From positions 20,551,020 to 20,615,019 of the forward strand of contig CM046311.1 in NCBI GenBank assembly GCA_025267735.1: 64,000 nucleotides of DNA, written 5' to 3'. A program made the translations under genes and the position numbers. Shown here in pieces: positions 44,852-56,532 of the stretch (position 1 is the first letter of the stretch; every line of letters begins with the position of its first letter). The DNA is from Mactra quadrangularis (taxonomy: Eukaryota; Mollusca; Bivalvia; Venerida; Mactridae). Below the pieces are notes generated by a model. That model saw nothing but the letters and a program-made list of their open reading frames with translations, did not search any database and was not told the DNA's origin.

Positions 44852-45151
44852 CGGGGCGGATCCAGGATTTTTTTCTAGAGTGTCCAAATTTTTCTAGAGG
44901 AGGTCCAAACTTTTGAACCACAACAACATTATACACTGTTTGCATAACAACACAATATATTGATAATTAAAACTTTATAATCATTAGATTTATGTAAAGC
45001 AAAAAAGGAAAGGAAAGCAAGCCCAAGAAAAATTACTTCATGTTACTTGAAAAATATGGCTTACAGTTTAAAAAAATACACTCATGGATGGGTACATTTT
45101 GGAAATTTTAAGGGGAGTCTGGACCCCAACATCCCCTGCTGGATCCACCTA
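44852..45151 (+). mobile_element. MITE family M3, copy 2
   Basis: Ends 'cggggcggatccagg' and 'ctgctggatccacc', imperfect inverted repeats. The interior has 'tctagaggaggtccaaact', 'aacattatacactgtttgc' and 'agtctggacccc'. Relative of 24043-24258 in opposite orientation. Confidence 0.7.
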
Positions 45152-45950
45152 TGATCAAGTATGTTAATCAAATGTTCAGTTATGTAATCATCTTAATGCT
45201 GCAAATGATAGATTTTAGGACTGGTTCCAAAATCAAAGTCTTTTGAACAATTAAAAAAAAAAATGAATTTTGACTATTTTGAACCATCCCTTAAACATTG
45301 AAGCATTTTCTATATAATTTGTCATGTTGTATCTCATGAATATCACATCACTGTGTCACAATATCACATTGTTCTGGTATCTTCATTATTTATGTAGTTA
45401 TTAATAATACTTGTAATATTTCTTTAAAACTCTGTATATGTAAAATGATTTCATCATTAAACTTGATATACCTTAACTGGCTTAAGTCTTGTTTGTTTTA
45501 GTATTTGGTTTGATTTTTGTGAGATTTATGAACATCTTAAGTCGTCATTCAGAACTCCTCGGCCTTTCGTTGCAAATAACCTTGGACATATTTAGGGACC
45601 ATTTGGAACTACCGGTGTTGAACTATACAATAACAGGATCGTTTAGGCAATGAGTGATGTTTCGTTTTTAGTCCATAAATTTGAAATACCACAGTTCATT
45701 GTTATCACTGAACAATATTTGGTTCAATATATAACATAGAAATATGTTTTGACAAAGATCTGTGCGTATACTACAAGAACTATTTGCATAACCGTTACGT
45801 GCTTCGCCTCCTGTAGGTAATAAAAACCCAAGCCGCCAGGGTAGACCCCCCACAAATCTTTCTGAGATTATTCATTCATGAAAGGTAAAGGTGTTCTGAA
45901 TGCTTAAGTTGTTTGTGTTTTATGAACTCGCCAATGTGTTATAAACTTTT

Positions 45951-46072
45951 ACTTTGGCGCTCCTTTCATTGACCTATGTAAATTAACATGTGGGACAATG
46001 CCCCAGAGTTCGGCGCGATATGACCTTTTTGTGTTGGTGCACCGTAAAACCCAAACAAACAAACAATGCCCC
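45951..46072 (+). repeat. Solitary SINE tail
   Basis: 'ggcgcgatatgacctttttg' then 'gttggtgcaccgtaaaaccc' and three AAAC units is the tail type also closing SINE A at 320-370. The preceding part is not recognised. The word 'caatgccccagag' is repeated on both sides of it (about 45994 and 46065), as expected of a target-site duplication. Confidence 0.55.
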
Positions 46073-46180
46073 AGAGGGGATTTTGCACAATACTTGGAGA
46101 AAAAGAATTGCTGTCTCATTAGCAAGCCATAGATTTACTTGTTTTAAGGACTAAGTTAAAGTCTATATTATATATTTCAT

Positions 46181-46445
46181 AGCTTCTCGACCAGCTTAAT
46201 GGGTAGAACACAAGTCTCCTGATACAGGGGTTATAGAGTTTGATTTTCAAGCGGAGCATACTTTAATGGAGCTTGGTCATGAAATAATTTCTATGACTAT
46301 TCCCTCCTGCCACTGATTGTAAATCATGTAAGTCACTGCTGGAAGTGTTCCCAAAGTAACTGGATAACCGTTCATCATAACGGCTAAATCCAGAGATTCA
46401 GCCTTTCAAGGAATGGTGAGTTGGTTGACTGACCATAGATTCATA
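46181..46445 (+). repeat. SINE family A, copy 3 (most complete)
   Basis: Degraded tRNA-like head ('gaccagcttaatgggtagaa' and 'cacaagtctcctgata', B-box-like 'gagtttgattttc'), then 'gtcatgaaataatttctatg', 'taaatcatgtaag', 'cggctaaatc' and 'gtgagttggttgactgacc'. Confidence 0.75.
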
Positions 46446-47079
46446 GGCAAGCTAAATTTAGAGTGACAAATTATTAAAAAATAATTCTAAGAATCACAAA
46501 AAAATAATGTGTATTTACATTTTATTAGAAAGCATAATTTGTAGATCAAGAATTGTTTTCACAAATTACTTATAAATGACGCTGAATCTACAATATATAC
46601 AATTATTATACAAAAATGTATATTTTGTATATACACTACCCTCCATAATTACGTATACATGTACACAGATGATTAACATGCTTTTGTCAAATTTTGCTCT
46701 AATAGCCAACCTTATTTAATGTTTTGTATTCATTCTGTTGGGAAGATAATTATAATTGAAAGGTAGAATATAAAAACTCAGTTTCACATTTTCAGACTAA
46801 ATAGTTATTAAACAAAATCTGGGTACTTTTTTCAATTAATAATTTTTTTTTGTTAGTGAGGTTTGTGTAACGAATTAAATCCAAATTGTAAAATCTACTT
46901 GATTATATGCCTAAAATGATAATACATTTTTAGATGAAAATCATCCATAAAATATGATAATGCTGCTGAATTTGTTGTGAATCAGTAAAGATCTTAATGG
47001 TGAATTATTGCCAAGTTCTTGTAATGAAGACTTCAATTTGACAATAACAAACCAGAAATGTTATGTAGAAACCACTTTA

Positions 47080-47345
47080 AAGCCGGATTTTCATCAAGAT
47101 CTGACCATAAATGACAGAGATATTCAACGTATTAAAATCTTTAACACAAAGAAATAATCCATTATAAAGCCAGGTAGACTTGTGGTTACTTTCTAATTCT
47201 GTTCATCACACGGTATGTTGACAATAAATGTCAGAAATATATGATAAAACCTTTAACAACACTGGACGCCCGCCCTCCTACCTGCCCGCCCTGATTTTGC
47301 CGAACTACAAGCTAAATTTCTTCGTTAAAAAATCTGGCTAAAAAT
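47080..47345 (-). mobile_element. MITE family M4, copy 3
   Basis: Inverted copy with ends 'aaagccggattttcatc' and 'aaaaaatctggctaaaa', and interior 'gatctgaccataaatgacag', 'cacggtatgttgacaataaa' and 'gccgaactacaagctaaatt'. Confidence 0.75.
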
Positions 47346-47809
47346 CATATAGATTTATTAAATGCCAAATAAAGTATTTGTTAAAGAGCGGTTTGTTTTT
47401 GCCGTTCTATGAAATATCACTCTGTGTACTTACTTATAAAGAGTAGTGTATTTACATTTACAAAACATGTTGATACAACATAAAATACTATCTAAAAAAA
47501 CTTAAGTGAGTATTCAATGCATTGATATACTTGTAGATTATAAAGATACACAATTTATTAAGTAAAAAGGGAGATAACTCTCTGTAAGAACTTATACATT
47601 TTTAAAAAATCAAATTATTTCCCTTTTATACACAAAAATCTACATGCTGACGTTTCAACGTGAAACTCTTCAATAAATCATTTGCCCATTATTAACATAA
47701 CAGTCCAGATAGAAAAAATACACAATTTATTTTACATTCAACTTTCAATACTAGTATACTACGGCATAAAATGGACGTACAATAAATATAGATACATGTG
47801 GAATGACTG

Positions 47810-49012
47810 TAAAAATTTTCTTGCAAATAGGACCACAATGAACAGCAAAAAAGAGTTTCATACAAATAGGTCTACAATGAATGAGAGTTAAGTCTTTAAC
47901 ACCAATAGGACCACAGTGATGACAACAAAGACTTGTAAACAATTAGGAATATTTGTCAATTATCTTCCCCTGATAAAATCTGAAGCAATCCAATTGGTAA
48001 GTCGGTCCTTCCAGTTGGAATCCTCGGATTTTATCATTGAATTCCTATGTAAGGATAACAAATTATTTCATCTAATATCTTTCTTGTTAATAAAGATAAT
48101 GACAAAAGTGATACAATTTAGATAGTTCTTTACCTTAAAAATACTTAGCTCAAATTTCAACCAAAATAAATGATTTACAAAAAAAATATTAAAGATTAAT
48201 TTTGGTAAATTGACATTGTAAAGTAAGGGTAAAATCCGAGTAAACCAACTAATTGGACCTATCTATTTGAAGAGTATACAAGGGGAAATAACAGACCAAA
48301 GTCCCTTATTAGGACAATTTTGAATGATGATATACATTTTCACACAGCTAGGATCATACTGAATGGCAATAAAGACTTTCACACAAATAGAACCGTATTG
48401 TTTGCTAATAAAGGCCTTTCATCAAGTAGGACCAAGTTGAATGTCACTTAGAGCTTACAACAAAATCGTTCATAGTGACTGACTTTCACTGAAAAAAGGA
48501 CCAGATTGAATGACAAAAACGCTTTTCACATGAAGGATAATAAAATCTTTCGCACAAATAGAACCGCATTGGATGACAATAAAGGCCTTTGCACAAAAAA
48601 GCCGCATTGAACGACAATAAAAGCTTTCAAACAAATAAGACCATACTGAATGACAAAAAATATTTCACGTAAATAGGACCTAATTGAATGACAATATAGG
48701 CTATCACACAAATAGGACCACATTGGACCTCAATAAACCTTTGACACAAATAGATCTACATCGAATGACAATAAAGACTTTAACACAAATAGGACTACAT
48801 TGAATGACAATAAAGACTTTCACACAAATAGGACCACATTGGTTAACAATAGAAATTTTCACACAAATATGACCACATTGAATGACAAGAAAGACTTTGT
48901 TACAAATAGGACCACATTGAATGACAATACGTACTTTGATACAAATAGGACCACATTGGACCACAATAAAGGCATTCACAAAATTATGACCATATTGCAT
49001 GACAATAAAATG
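47810..49012. repeat. 39-bp minisatellite, interrupted by a MITE
   Basis: Tandem units of 39 bp with 'tgacaataaagactttcaca' and 'caaataggaccacattgaa', best at 48760-48980 and more diverged towards 48340 and 47810. The M2 MITE at 47945-48312 splits the array. As 39 is a multiple of three, frames of 131 and 73 codons stay open on opposite strands with 13-residue periodicity; neither has a start context or splice evidence, so I treat them as non-coding. Confidence 0.9.
47945..48312. mobile_element. MITE family M2, copy 2, inside the minisatellite
   Basis: Closely matches 13274-13641 over its whole length. The minisatellite word TTAGGA flanks it on both sides (left 'caattagga', right 'cttattagga'), consistent with a short target duplication. 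Confidence 0.85.
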
Positions 49013-49388
49013 TTTAATTGAGAACCCAGACATGGTTTTGCATACATTTAAACGCACACGTAAGGCTTTTACTTTTATACGACAATCTTGAACAAACAAT
49101 CTAGACTCGTTCAGTAATAAGGGCTCGTTTGAGTGATAGCGCTGGCTTCCACAATTGTATGACTAGTTTTTGTTAGCACGTGGTAATAAGAAAAAAGTGT
49201 CATTTGCGATGTAGACTGCATACACAAAAGGACTACATTACCAGACACTTTTTTTAAAACAAGTGTCTTTGTATTATGGAAATGAGAATGCTCAATGTTT
49301 AAAATTATGCTAACATCACTCAAAAGACTTTTTGGCATCACACTGAGCACTACATTAAAGGCTACATAATCATTTTATCAACAAAAGT

Positions 49389-50464
49389 CTAGGGTTGAGT
49401 AGACGACGCACTACTTTGGCTTGAGCTACCTGATATAGAGGTAGCAGTGATAGGTGGTTGCTCTGCAAGGAATGGCTGTGGAACTCCACCTGGTATTGAG
49501 CCAAAAGACTGACCTCCACCAAAAGATTGATCTGAGAATCGCTGACCACTGAAACTACGTCCTCCGAACCCCATAGGTTGTCTCAGATCTGTTGAAGTAT
49601 GATCAAAAGATGGTTGACCAGCTTGCATTGACCCGGCTGAAAAACCTCGACCTAATTGCATTGACCCCGATGAAAATCCTTGATCTTGCATTGACCCTGA
49701 TGAAAATCCTTGATCTTGCATTGGTCCTGATGAAAATCCTTGATCTTGCATTGATCCAGATGAAAATCCTTGACCTGATTGCATTGATCCTGATGAAAAT
49801 CCTTGACCTTGCATTGATCCTGATGAAAATCCTTGACCTTGCATTGACCCTGATGAAAATCCTTGACCTGATTGCATTGACCCTGATGAAAATCCTTGAC
49901 CTTGCATTGACCCTGACGAAAATCCTTGACCCGATTGCATACCTTGACCTGCTGAGAAACTGGATGGGAACTGAGAACTAGGAAATTGCTGTCCTTGACC
50001 TTGACCAAATGACATTTGACTTCTACCGAATCCATCTTGACTTGGAAGTGGGGCAAATGTATTGGCTTGAGAACCAATACTTTGACGACCGGGTGCAAGA
50101 AAATCTGATTGAGGCATACGGTCACCAAAAGATGGCATTTGTGGCATTGGTGGGAAGTCTCCCATGGGCATTTGTCCACGAGTTTCTTGACCTGACATCC
50201 CCATTGCTTGATTGGGAAATCGTTGTGGTAACTGTTGCATTCCAGTATCCCATGATCGCATACCAGATGCAGCCATACCTCTGTCTATACCAGGCATCCC
50301 TCCGATGCTACCTTCACGTCCTATTCTTGTCTGGGGTGGGGCAAAACCAGGAGGTATAGGCCTTCTACCAAATTGTGGCCTTCCTCGTAGCAATGGTTGC
50401 CCAGCAGCAACAGGGCCAAGTCCACATATACGTTGTTGAGCTTGAGATCCTGGGGCGTATAATG
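49389..50464 (-). CDS. Gly/Ser/Gln/Met-rich repeat protein, last coding exon
   Basis: The exon runs from acceptor 'tgtttcatttcag' at 50465 to a stop at 49389, continuing phase 1 from the exon at 52019-52118. It gives about 357 residues. The start is 'LYAPGSQAQQRICGLGPVAA' with one Cys; then come Pro/Gly/Met-rich sequence and ten units of a 10-11-residue repeat, (S)GQGFSSGSMQ with D, L or P variants (residues about 180-290 of the exon). The end is 'SGSSSQSSASSTQP'. No known domain is seen. Such tails occur in secreted structural proteins of molluscs (shell matrix, byssus) but also in disordered nuclear proteins; I cannot choose on sequence alone. The signal peptide and first exon were not found. 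The gene faces away from the 39-bp minisatellite, which starts 380 bp past the stop. Confidence 0.8.
49630..49945 (-). repeat. Coding tandem repeat, 30/33-bp units
   Basis: Ten units with the minus-strand sequence of 'ggattttcatc' plus 'agggtcaatgcaagg' type words, alternating 30 and 33 bp with the presence or absence of one Ser codon. Units stay in frame, so selection or conversion keeps the reading frame. Confidence 0.85.
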
Positions 50465-51430
50465 CTGAAATGAAACAAAACGTCAAGTAAGTATATGTAC
50501 AATAAAGTAAAAATATTCATACATTTGTACTATGATACTCAAAAAATGTTTGTAACATGAATTTCTCAATCAATTGTTCCTGATGGAGTTGCAGCTAGTA
50601 TTTTATACTACTAATGTAATAATAACACACGTTTGAAATTTATCAAAGACATAATTATTTATCAAATGAAAAACTGGACGCGTCTTTTAGCAAATGCACA
50701 TTTGGCGGCCATATTGGAAGGTACACACTCGGTTCGCGTCCCTAGTTACGCTATTGAAGTACAGTGTATATGGGAACCAGTTAGCATTTTATTGTTTCAA
50801 ATTCCGCTCACAAAAGTGCGGTATATTTTTGTACCTATAAATGACTTGACGGTCCAAAATGAGTTACCGGTGAGTTAACTTCATTATGTATTGCAATACG
50901 AAAAAAGCACAAACGAAGCCTCGCAATATATTTTACAACATATGGTTTATCACTAATTGATATACATGTACGTTCGCCATTTTAGCATCAATTTAATCTA
51001 CATTAGTGTTTAGTTGGTCTCGGAATGGTGACAACTTATGTAAATAAATGTCAGATCTGTCAACAGGAATAGTCTATGTTTATTTGTCTATTAAGAAAAA
51101 TGAGTCCCGGTGTTCCATCCCCGGAGCACGCAGCAGTTATTTTCCTTTATAAGACAACGAATAACTGAGTGGCAATGTGTTACGTAACCGGTGCGAGGTC
51201 TTTGACGGTTTTTAACAGGTTACACTCCACTAAATGTTCACCGGAAAAGGTTATTTGCCGGAAAAAGAAACTGTGACATATGCAGCATATTCATTATTTG
51301 AGAATCCCCTGTGTCCGCATTTAGGGTGCTTTTTTTATTGAAGAGTATGTATGTCTTTGGTAATGCTTTTCCTATGAATCTATGCAAAAAATATATGGAT
51401 CTATTTTGTTTGCTCGCTAAGAGTGGTTAA
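50465..51430. other. Intron with an unexplained GC-richer segment
   Basis: Intron of the repeat-protein gene. At 50690-50880 a GC-richer segment ('atttggcggccatattggaa', then 'ggtaccgg'-less text ending in 'accggtgagtt') has an 81-codon frame without recognised homology. The segment at 51110-51220 resembles the MITE ends at 10155 ('cagttattttcctttat', 'gacgg'). Confidence 0.35.
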
Positions 51431-51529
51431 AAGGGGAGGTAACTCTGTACGGCTTGTGAATAATGAAAAATGTGGATGTTTTCATGGAAGGAACTTTCAA
51501 TCGAATTTTCTTTTCTTATTAGTAACGTA

Positions 51530-51784
51530 TACTAGGACGAAAAAGAAACGCCGGGTACATAAAATATGCAACACATGTCCGGTCGTGTTTCGCAAAACAA
51601 GAAGGGTCATCGTTAAAAGGGGGTATTTTTTCACATAATCAGCATCGGAAATCGATTGAAACTTCAACAGCTGGTTCCATACAGATGACATTTCATACAA
51701 AAATAAATATAATAATCCAATAATACAATTTATCCCTTAAAACAATCATTATAGGTTACCCGGCGTTTCTTTTTCGTCCTTGTA
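51530..51784. mobile_element. 255-bp mariner-like MITE, TA target site
   Basis: Left end TACTAGGACGAAAAAGAAAC plus 'gccgggta', right end 'tacccggc' plus GTTTCTTTTTCGTCCTTGTA; 27 of 28 bases pair. Both ends abut TA (51528-51529, 51785-51786). Non-coding. It lies in the intron of the repeat-protein gene. Confidence 0.85.
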
Positions 51785-52018
51785 TATTTTTTTTCTAATA
51801 CTGATCATGTTGTGCGGAATAGAAGATATTTCAGCCTATATTATAAGGTTTGGGGTATCTAACACCCCTGGGTCATACTGTAATTTTACATAGAAAATGA
51901 TTTTTTTATATACAACAAAGGAGGATTTTATTTAGTGGTGTGTAACCTAACAGTAATCGAAGATTTTTGGCCATTTTCGTGGGTAATTTGAATAAGATTT
52001 AAACATTCTATTACTTAC

Positions 52019-52118
52019 GTCTACTTGTTAAACTTCTTGCACAAGCAGCCACAGGTCTTGATGCATCACGTCTTTGATATGCCCGGCATACATCACCGGG
52101 ACAACATGGCGGTGCTCT
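52019..52118 (-). CDS. Repeat protein, internal exon with Cys cluster
   Basis: 100 nt between acceptor 'ttataattgtag' and donor 'gtaagta'. It reads RAPPCCPGDVCRAYQRRDAS then RPVAACARSLTSR, entering in phase 0 and leaving in phase 1, exactly as needed by the neighbouring exons. Together the three exons give at least seven Cys in the pattern C..C..CC..C..C..C, suggesting a small disulphide-rich domain before the repeat tail. No family name can be given. Confidence 0.75.
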
Positions 52119-52221
52119 CTACAATTATAAAAATATGTTTGGCTGGTTTAAACGCCGTAGCAATCAATGACCATATATAAACAAATATAGGGTCCAAGGT
52201 AGCAACACATTGTTTATGTCA

Positions 52222-52316
52222 TACCACGGCGCATTCGGAACACCTCGGTCATTCATTGAATGTACAATGATGTTATTCGTAGTGAGAGGCAGAGGAGTTC
52301 CGAATGATCATCTAAT
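52222..52316. repeat. Short inverted repeat, CATTCGGAAC ends
   Basis: 'cattcggaacacctcggtca' and the complement-like 'gaggagttccgaatg' enclose about 60 bp. Related words ('agaactcctcggtcattcg') occur at 45.55 and 59.61 kb, suggesting a small dispersed family. Confidence 0.5.
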
Positions 52317-52343
52317 GCACTTATATTAAGTCTTGAATAAAAT

Positions 52344-52575
52344 TGAGTCAGTGATCAGTCAACCTATTCACCGTTTTCTAGATTTAGCTATTGACCAGTA
52401 AGCAGGCGCATACTTTCGTCTGTGACTGACAATTACATACCCTACATGATTTAGAATCAGTAGAAGAAGGGGAATGGCCATAGAAATTATTTCATGACCA
52501 GATTCCTCGAAAGTATGCCCGTTCGGAGATCGAACCCACGACCCCTCGACTAGTAAACTTGTGTGTTGGGCAGGA
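52344..52575 (-). repeat. SINE family A, copy 4
   Basis: Minus strand: head 'gtcgtgggttcgatctccga' with B-box, 'gtcatgaaataatttctatg', 'aatcatgtagggtatgtaat', 'ggtcaatagctaaatctaga' and 'gtgaataggttgactgatc'. It has a better tRNA-like part than the other copies. Confidence 0.8.
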
Positions 52576-53000
52576 ATAAAAATATATAAAATATATGAGT
52601 GAACTTTTTCAAGACAGACTCTGAAGTTCATTATCTTAAGGACCGAGAATGTGTATTTTTATGTGAAAAATGTGTAAATATTTAAATGTATGATTTTTGA
52701 AACTAATGGACTTAGCTACATGTATGAATAACTACGAGCAGAGCATAGTGCATACTGTTTCGGTGTATATCTCGTTGTGTCCTGGTAATTTGTAGCCGGT
52801 GGACCGGGATAAACCAGGAAAATTTGTGAAGAAAATTATGAAGAAAATTGAGTGGCCAAGCCGGGACGTACGGGGCTATACACCGGGCAAGAGTAAACTA
52901 GGCATAAACTAGACACATTTGAGAAAAGCGAACCTGGAAGTTATTTAACCTATGTTGAGATGTATGAGATAAAGAATAGGTTGTAAGGTTTTATTCTTAC

Positions 53001-53072
53001 CATGCAAACTGCCATTCTGATTCTTGGTTGATGTTGTAAATGAAAACTCTCACATAATCCCACCAGGAAGAC
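53001..53072 (-). CDS. Repeat protein, upstream exon
   Basis: 72 nt from acceptor 'ctgttttacag' to donor 'gtaag', phase 0 to 0, reading VFLVGLCESFHLQHQPRIRM then AVCM. It splices in frame to 52019-52118 and 49389-50464, giving a continuous product of about 415 residues in this window. It lacks a start codon context, so at least one exon lies further right; none with a convincing donor was found before 53.7 kb. Confidence 0.7.
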
Positions 53073-53699
53073 CTGTAAAACAGATAAAAATGATTATATT
53101 AATATTATCACTAAAGCATTGGGTAATGTCGCTCGTTCGAGAAGAAGGCAAATAACGCAACATTCAGTCGTTCGTAACTCGACTTTCTTTAGCCTTTTAA
53201 CACCCATTCTATTTTGTACGGTCACATCAATTCATAGTAAATAAATGGGAAATATATAACCACCTAAGTTTGTTTTGCCATTGGACGAACATAATACTAT
53301 CTTTTAATATAGACCAAATTTATTAACCCACTACTATGTACCCATTACACAAGATTTAAGTGAGATATAAGTAGACGGATTCTTTTTTTCTGTTTGGTCC
53401 TAAGTTTTTTTTACTGGGTCTGTCCGCTACACAGTATAAGCGGCCGGCACGGTCCCTATGCTCCAAAGGATGCATTACGTGCAGATCCCGGCTAGAACTT
53501 GACTTCGACTTTGAAAGTTAAAGCTCTATAGAAGGGCATTTTGTTGGAAGAACCTTCTTCCTCTGTAGGTCTTCGTCAAGTTTCCATTCAGTGCTGCCTT
53601 TCAATATCAATACCAGGCTTGGGACCGGCAACAGTTGGATAAAAAAAATAGATAATTTTATACGTAAGTTTAAATGTAAAACAACCACCCTGCGTGGAA

Positions 53700-53775
53700 T
53701 TTAATCATCACGTGACCAAATGTTTATTTCTACACGTTTAAGCAACGCTTTAAGTCCCTTTGCTGAAGTCGAAAA
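53700..53775 (+). promoter_or_regulatory. E-box promoter-like segment
   Basis: 'atcatcacgtgaccaaatg' holds a TCACGTGAC E-box (USF/TFEB type) about 60 bp before an ATG in a strong start context at 53776. With the minus-strand gene ending its known exons at 53072, this could be a divergent promoter. Confidence 0.4.
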
Positions 53776-53838
53776 ATGGCTGTAAGCATTTGTTTCTTGC
53801 TCGATAATTTGGATCATTTATCCGAAAACAGGAAAATT
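53776..53838 (+). CDS. Probable first coding exon, gene unknown
   Basis: ATG in the strong context gaaaaATGgc opens MAVSICFLLDNLDHLSENRK then I. It ends in phase 0 at the consensus-like donor ATT-gtaagttt after 63 nt. An E-box lies just upstream. No continuing exon was recognised to the right within the window, so it may be separated by a long intron. The protein family is not recognised. Confidence 0.5.
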
Positions 53839-54390
53839 GTAAGTTTTTATGAAGAAATTGATGTTCTCTGCTAATTGTTTAGTTTTCTATACCATTCAAG
53901 TTATCTAATATTGAAAACACGAGTTGTGCCAATCATTTAACTATATTATTATTTGTTCAGGGGAAACGCTTGGTTAAAAGTCATATGTTAGATTGTTTTG
54001 CTTCGGTTTAAAACGTTTTGTTAAGAAATATGCCCAGTCGGAGTTAATGCATATTCAATTTTATTAGATTCTCAATTAAAGCCGTATGTTTTTCAGGAAC
54101 ATAGTAATACATGTATAATGTAGCTATGTTAATAAGATATTAAATCATATGATAACACAATTGCTACTTTGTTTTACTCACTAAACTCAAATTCAATGTT
54201 CAAATTTCATTCAACTTAAGATCAATCAAATTCACGAGGACTTGATTTCACAGAACTTCTCCAAATAAAAAAGTTGTCTCAACTCGTTTATTAACATTTT
54301 CATAATCGTTATATCCATCAACCTTACCCATTAAATAACATATTTGACTTTACTAAGTATGATGTCTAGGTGTTTGTTTGTTTTAAAACC

Positions 54391-54663
54391 CGGGCCGGTG
54401 GCGCAGTTGGTAGCGCGCCGGGATTTGGAATCTCGTATCCTGAAGGGGGTAGGGTTCGAATCCCACCCAGGAGGTTATACCCTTCCATTGAAAATTTGAC
54501 AATAATGTTAATTATCCCCCGTTAATAAGATATATGGAGAACCTTGTGGAAGGGTAGGTGAGTACTGGTAATAGACAATGGTCCAGGAAAGCTAGGTTAG
54601 GTGCTCTGGACGCCGTATAATGACCTAAAGTGTGTTGAAACGGCGTTTGAACCCAATAAAAAA
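54391..54663 (+). repeat. SINE family C, copy 1
   Basis: tRNA-like head 'cgggccggtggcgcagttgg' with A-box, B-box GGTTCGAATCC, then 'gaaaatttgacaataatg', 'gtaggtgagtactggtaata', 'caatggtccaggaaagctag' and 'ggacgccgtataatgac', ending 'aacccaataaaaaa'. Same family at 57621-57907 and, inverted, 60529-60738. Confidence 0.9.
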
Positions 54664-54779
54664 GTATGTTTAAAACTTAATGTTGGTATAGGGAAAATGT
54701 TTTTTAAACCATGGGCTCCATCAATACAGCTGACTCAGTTATAGTTCGGAACTAAATAGTTAATACTACACAGTAATTT

Positions 54780-54985
54780 ATTTTAGCTCGATTATGAAAC
54801 AAGTTCTTACAAGTTAGAATTCAAATAACCACTTTAGAGTCCGCTTCCTGGTTCCCCAGTACTGAGCTATTAAGATAAAGTTTCTTGTTCAAGGAAACAA
54901 CGGGGTAGGTTTTAGATGGGATATGTTCTAACGCGGAGCTGGCTATCCAATGATTACCAGCTTAAAGTCGTACAGACTCGGTCTT
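54780..54985 (-). repeat. SINE family E, copy 2
   Basis: Shares 'tttattttagctcgatta', 'ctgagctattaagataaagt', 'cttgttcaaggaaaca' and 'gcggagctggctatccaatg' with 31100-31440, without the triplication seen there. Confidence 0.75.
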
Positions 54986-54989
54986 GTTT

Positions 54990-56530
54990 ATATACTTTAT
55001 ATATTTTAATTCTACTTGCAATTTGCTTTTAGAAACATTCAGATGCATTTTTATAAGGTAACTATATGAATAGATAATATTGCTATTTATTGAGGAAGTA
55101 ACATTTGACTCATTGTGATCTACTGCTTGTTACATCACTTCTTTAAGATTCGTTCTCTGTATTGGTGAAATTGTCCATAGAGTGATAATTTAAAAATAAA
55201 ACTAAAATACGTTGAAAATTACAAAATTTGAAGCAGGAACAGACTCTAGGGCCTGCTTTTTCATTAGATAGCTGTGCAAGACATAAATTGCACGTACATG
55301 TACATATTTATTACTCCAAAGTTGGGAGCATGCAAACTATAAACAACAATGAAAAAAGTCAAATTTGTGATAGTGATGTTAGTTTGAACAACTACATTGT
55401 ATACAGTGCCCTCGATAAAATCGTCGACAAAATCCTAATTTTAGAAGTAACTGATTCTAAGAAAGTCCGTGTTCACACGTAATTATACAAAGTCAGGTAT
55501 CATGAAACTGTCGGCATATTTAGAGGTGTTCCTTATAAACATATTTAAAAAAAAACTAATAGAAAAAATATAATAAATTTAATTAGTACAAACCAATGAT
55601 AAAGCCAAGTACGTCCACATTTTTATCAATTTATTTAATAGAATGTATTGAAATGATTATTGAATAGAACTCTTTATAATATTCAATATTATTCACTTAT
55701 AAAGATTTAAGAAAGTCCGATGTCCTTTTAACTTGTCCAACCAATTTATCACATGTACTCCTTTATCTTCACCGAACACAATGTAATACGAGAAAGAAGG
55801 GCGTTCACACCCGGAAGATTGGCGTAGCAGTTTAATTAGGTCATTCACTCGTATTTTATGAATTTCAGCCAATCAACGATCAGTATTTATTTGTAATTTG
55901 AATTTTAGCCAATCAGAACAGAGCAATTAAAATACGAACATGCGCTAATTACTATTTGTCTAACAATTTGTACATAATCAATCATAAGTCAATATACTAA
56001 TAGCCAGAAGGGTATTCTGGGAAAACTATTCAGTGACGTCATATCCGACATCGATGTCTGTTCACAAATGGGTGTGCATTCACATGTGATTCAGAATATT
56101 GCAAATACATATTTATTTTCTGTGAATAAATGAAACAATCACAATATTGAATAAATAATTAATTAAATGAATACAAGTTCGACTTTTGATGAAACAAACA
56201 TTTTTCAACCATTAAAAGTATTATTCTATTTTTGAATCAACTTGTCAATCGAATTAAAAAATCTTTAGGTTTTGCGCTTTAATGACCACAACATAAGGCA
56301 TTTTAAACGTTTGTCTCTGTGATTCAATTGGCACAAAATAATACGATGGCCAACAGAAATTCAGCTGTGCATAAAATGACATGAAATGCGTTATATACGG
56401 TTTATACAATTATGTTTGCGTAGTAGAGTATGGGCACCTTAAATGTATAAAATTGAGTTTTCTCTCGATTTTGGCCTTTTAAAATGATTATTATCAATAT
56501 GTGAGTTTTTATTTTATCAAAATATACATA
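54990..56530. other. Gene-free AT-rich stretch
   Basis: One solitary Tc1-like end ('acagtgccctcgataaaatc') near 55404 and one CRE octamer at 56034-56041. No coding exon was recognised. Confidence 0.4.
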
Positions 56531-56532
56531 AG

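Noticed and set aside
47810..49012. CRISPR-like array
   Set aside because: Units are contiguous diverged tandem repeats without unique spacers, in a eukaryotic genome.
48704..49099. 131-codon minus-strand and 73-codon plus-strand frames as genes
   Set aside because: Both are products of a 39-bp minisatellite whose unit is a multiple of three; no start or splice context supports either.
49592..50359. Other-frame ORFs of 129, 175 and 116 codons over the repeat-protein exon
   Set aside because: They are shadows of the in-phase repeat exon, which alone connects to upstream exons.
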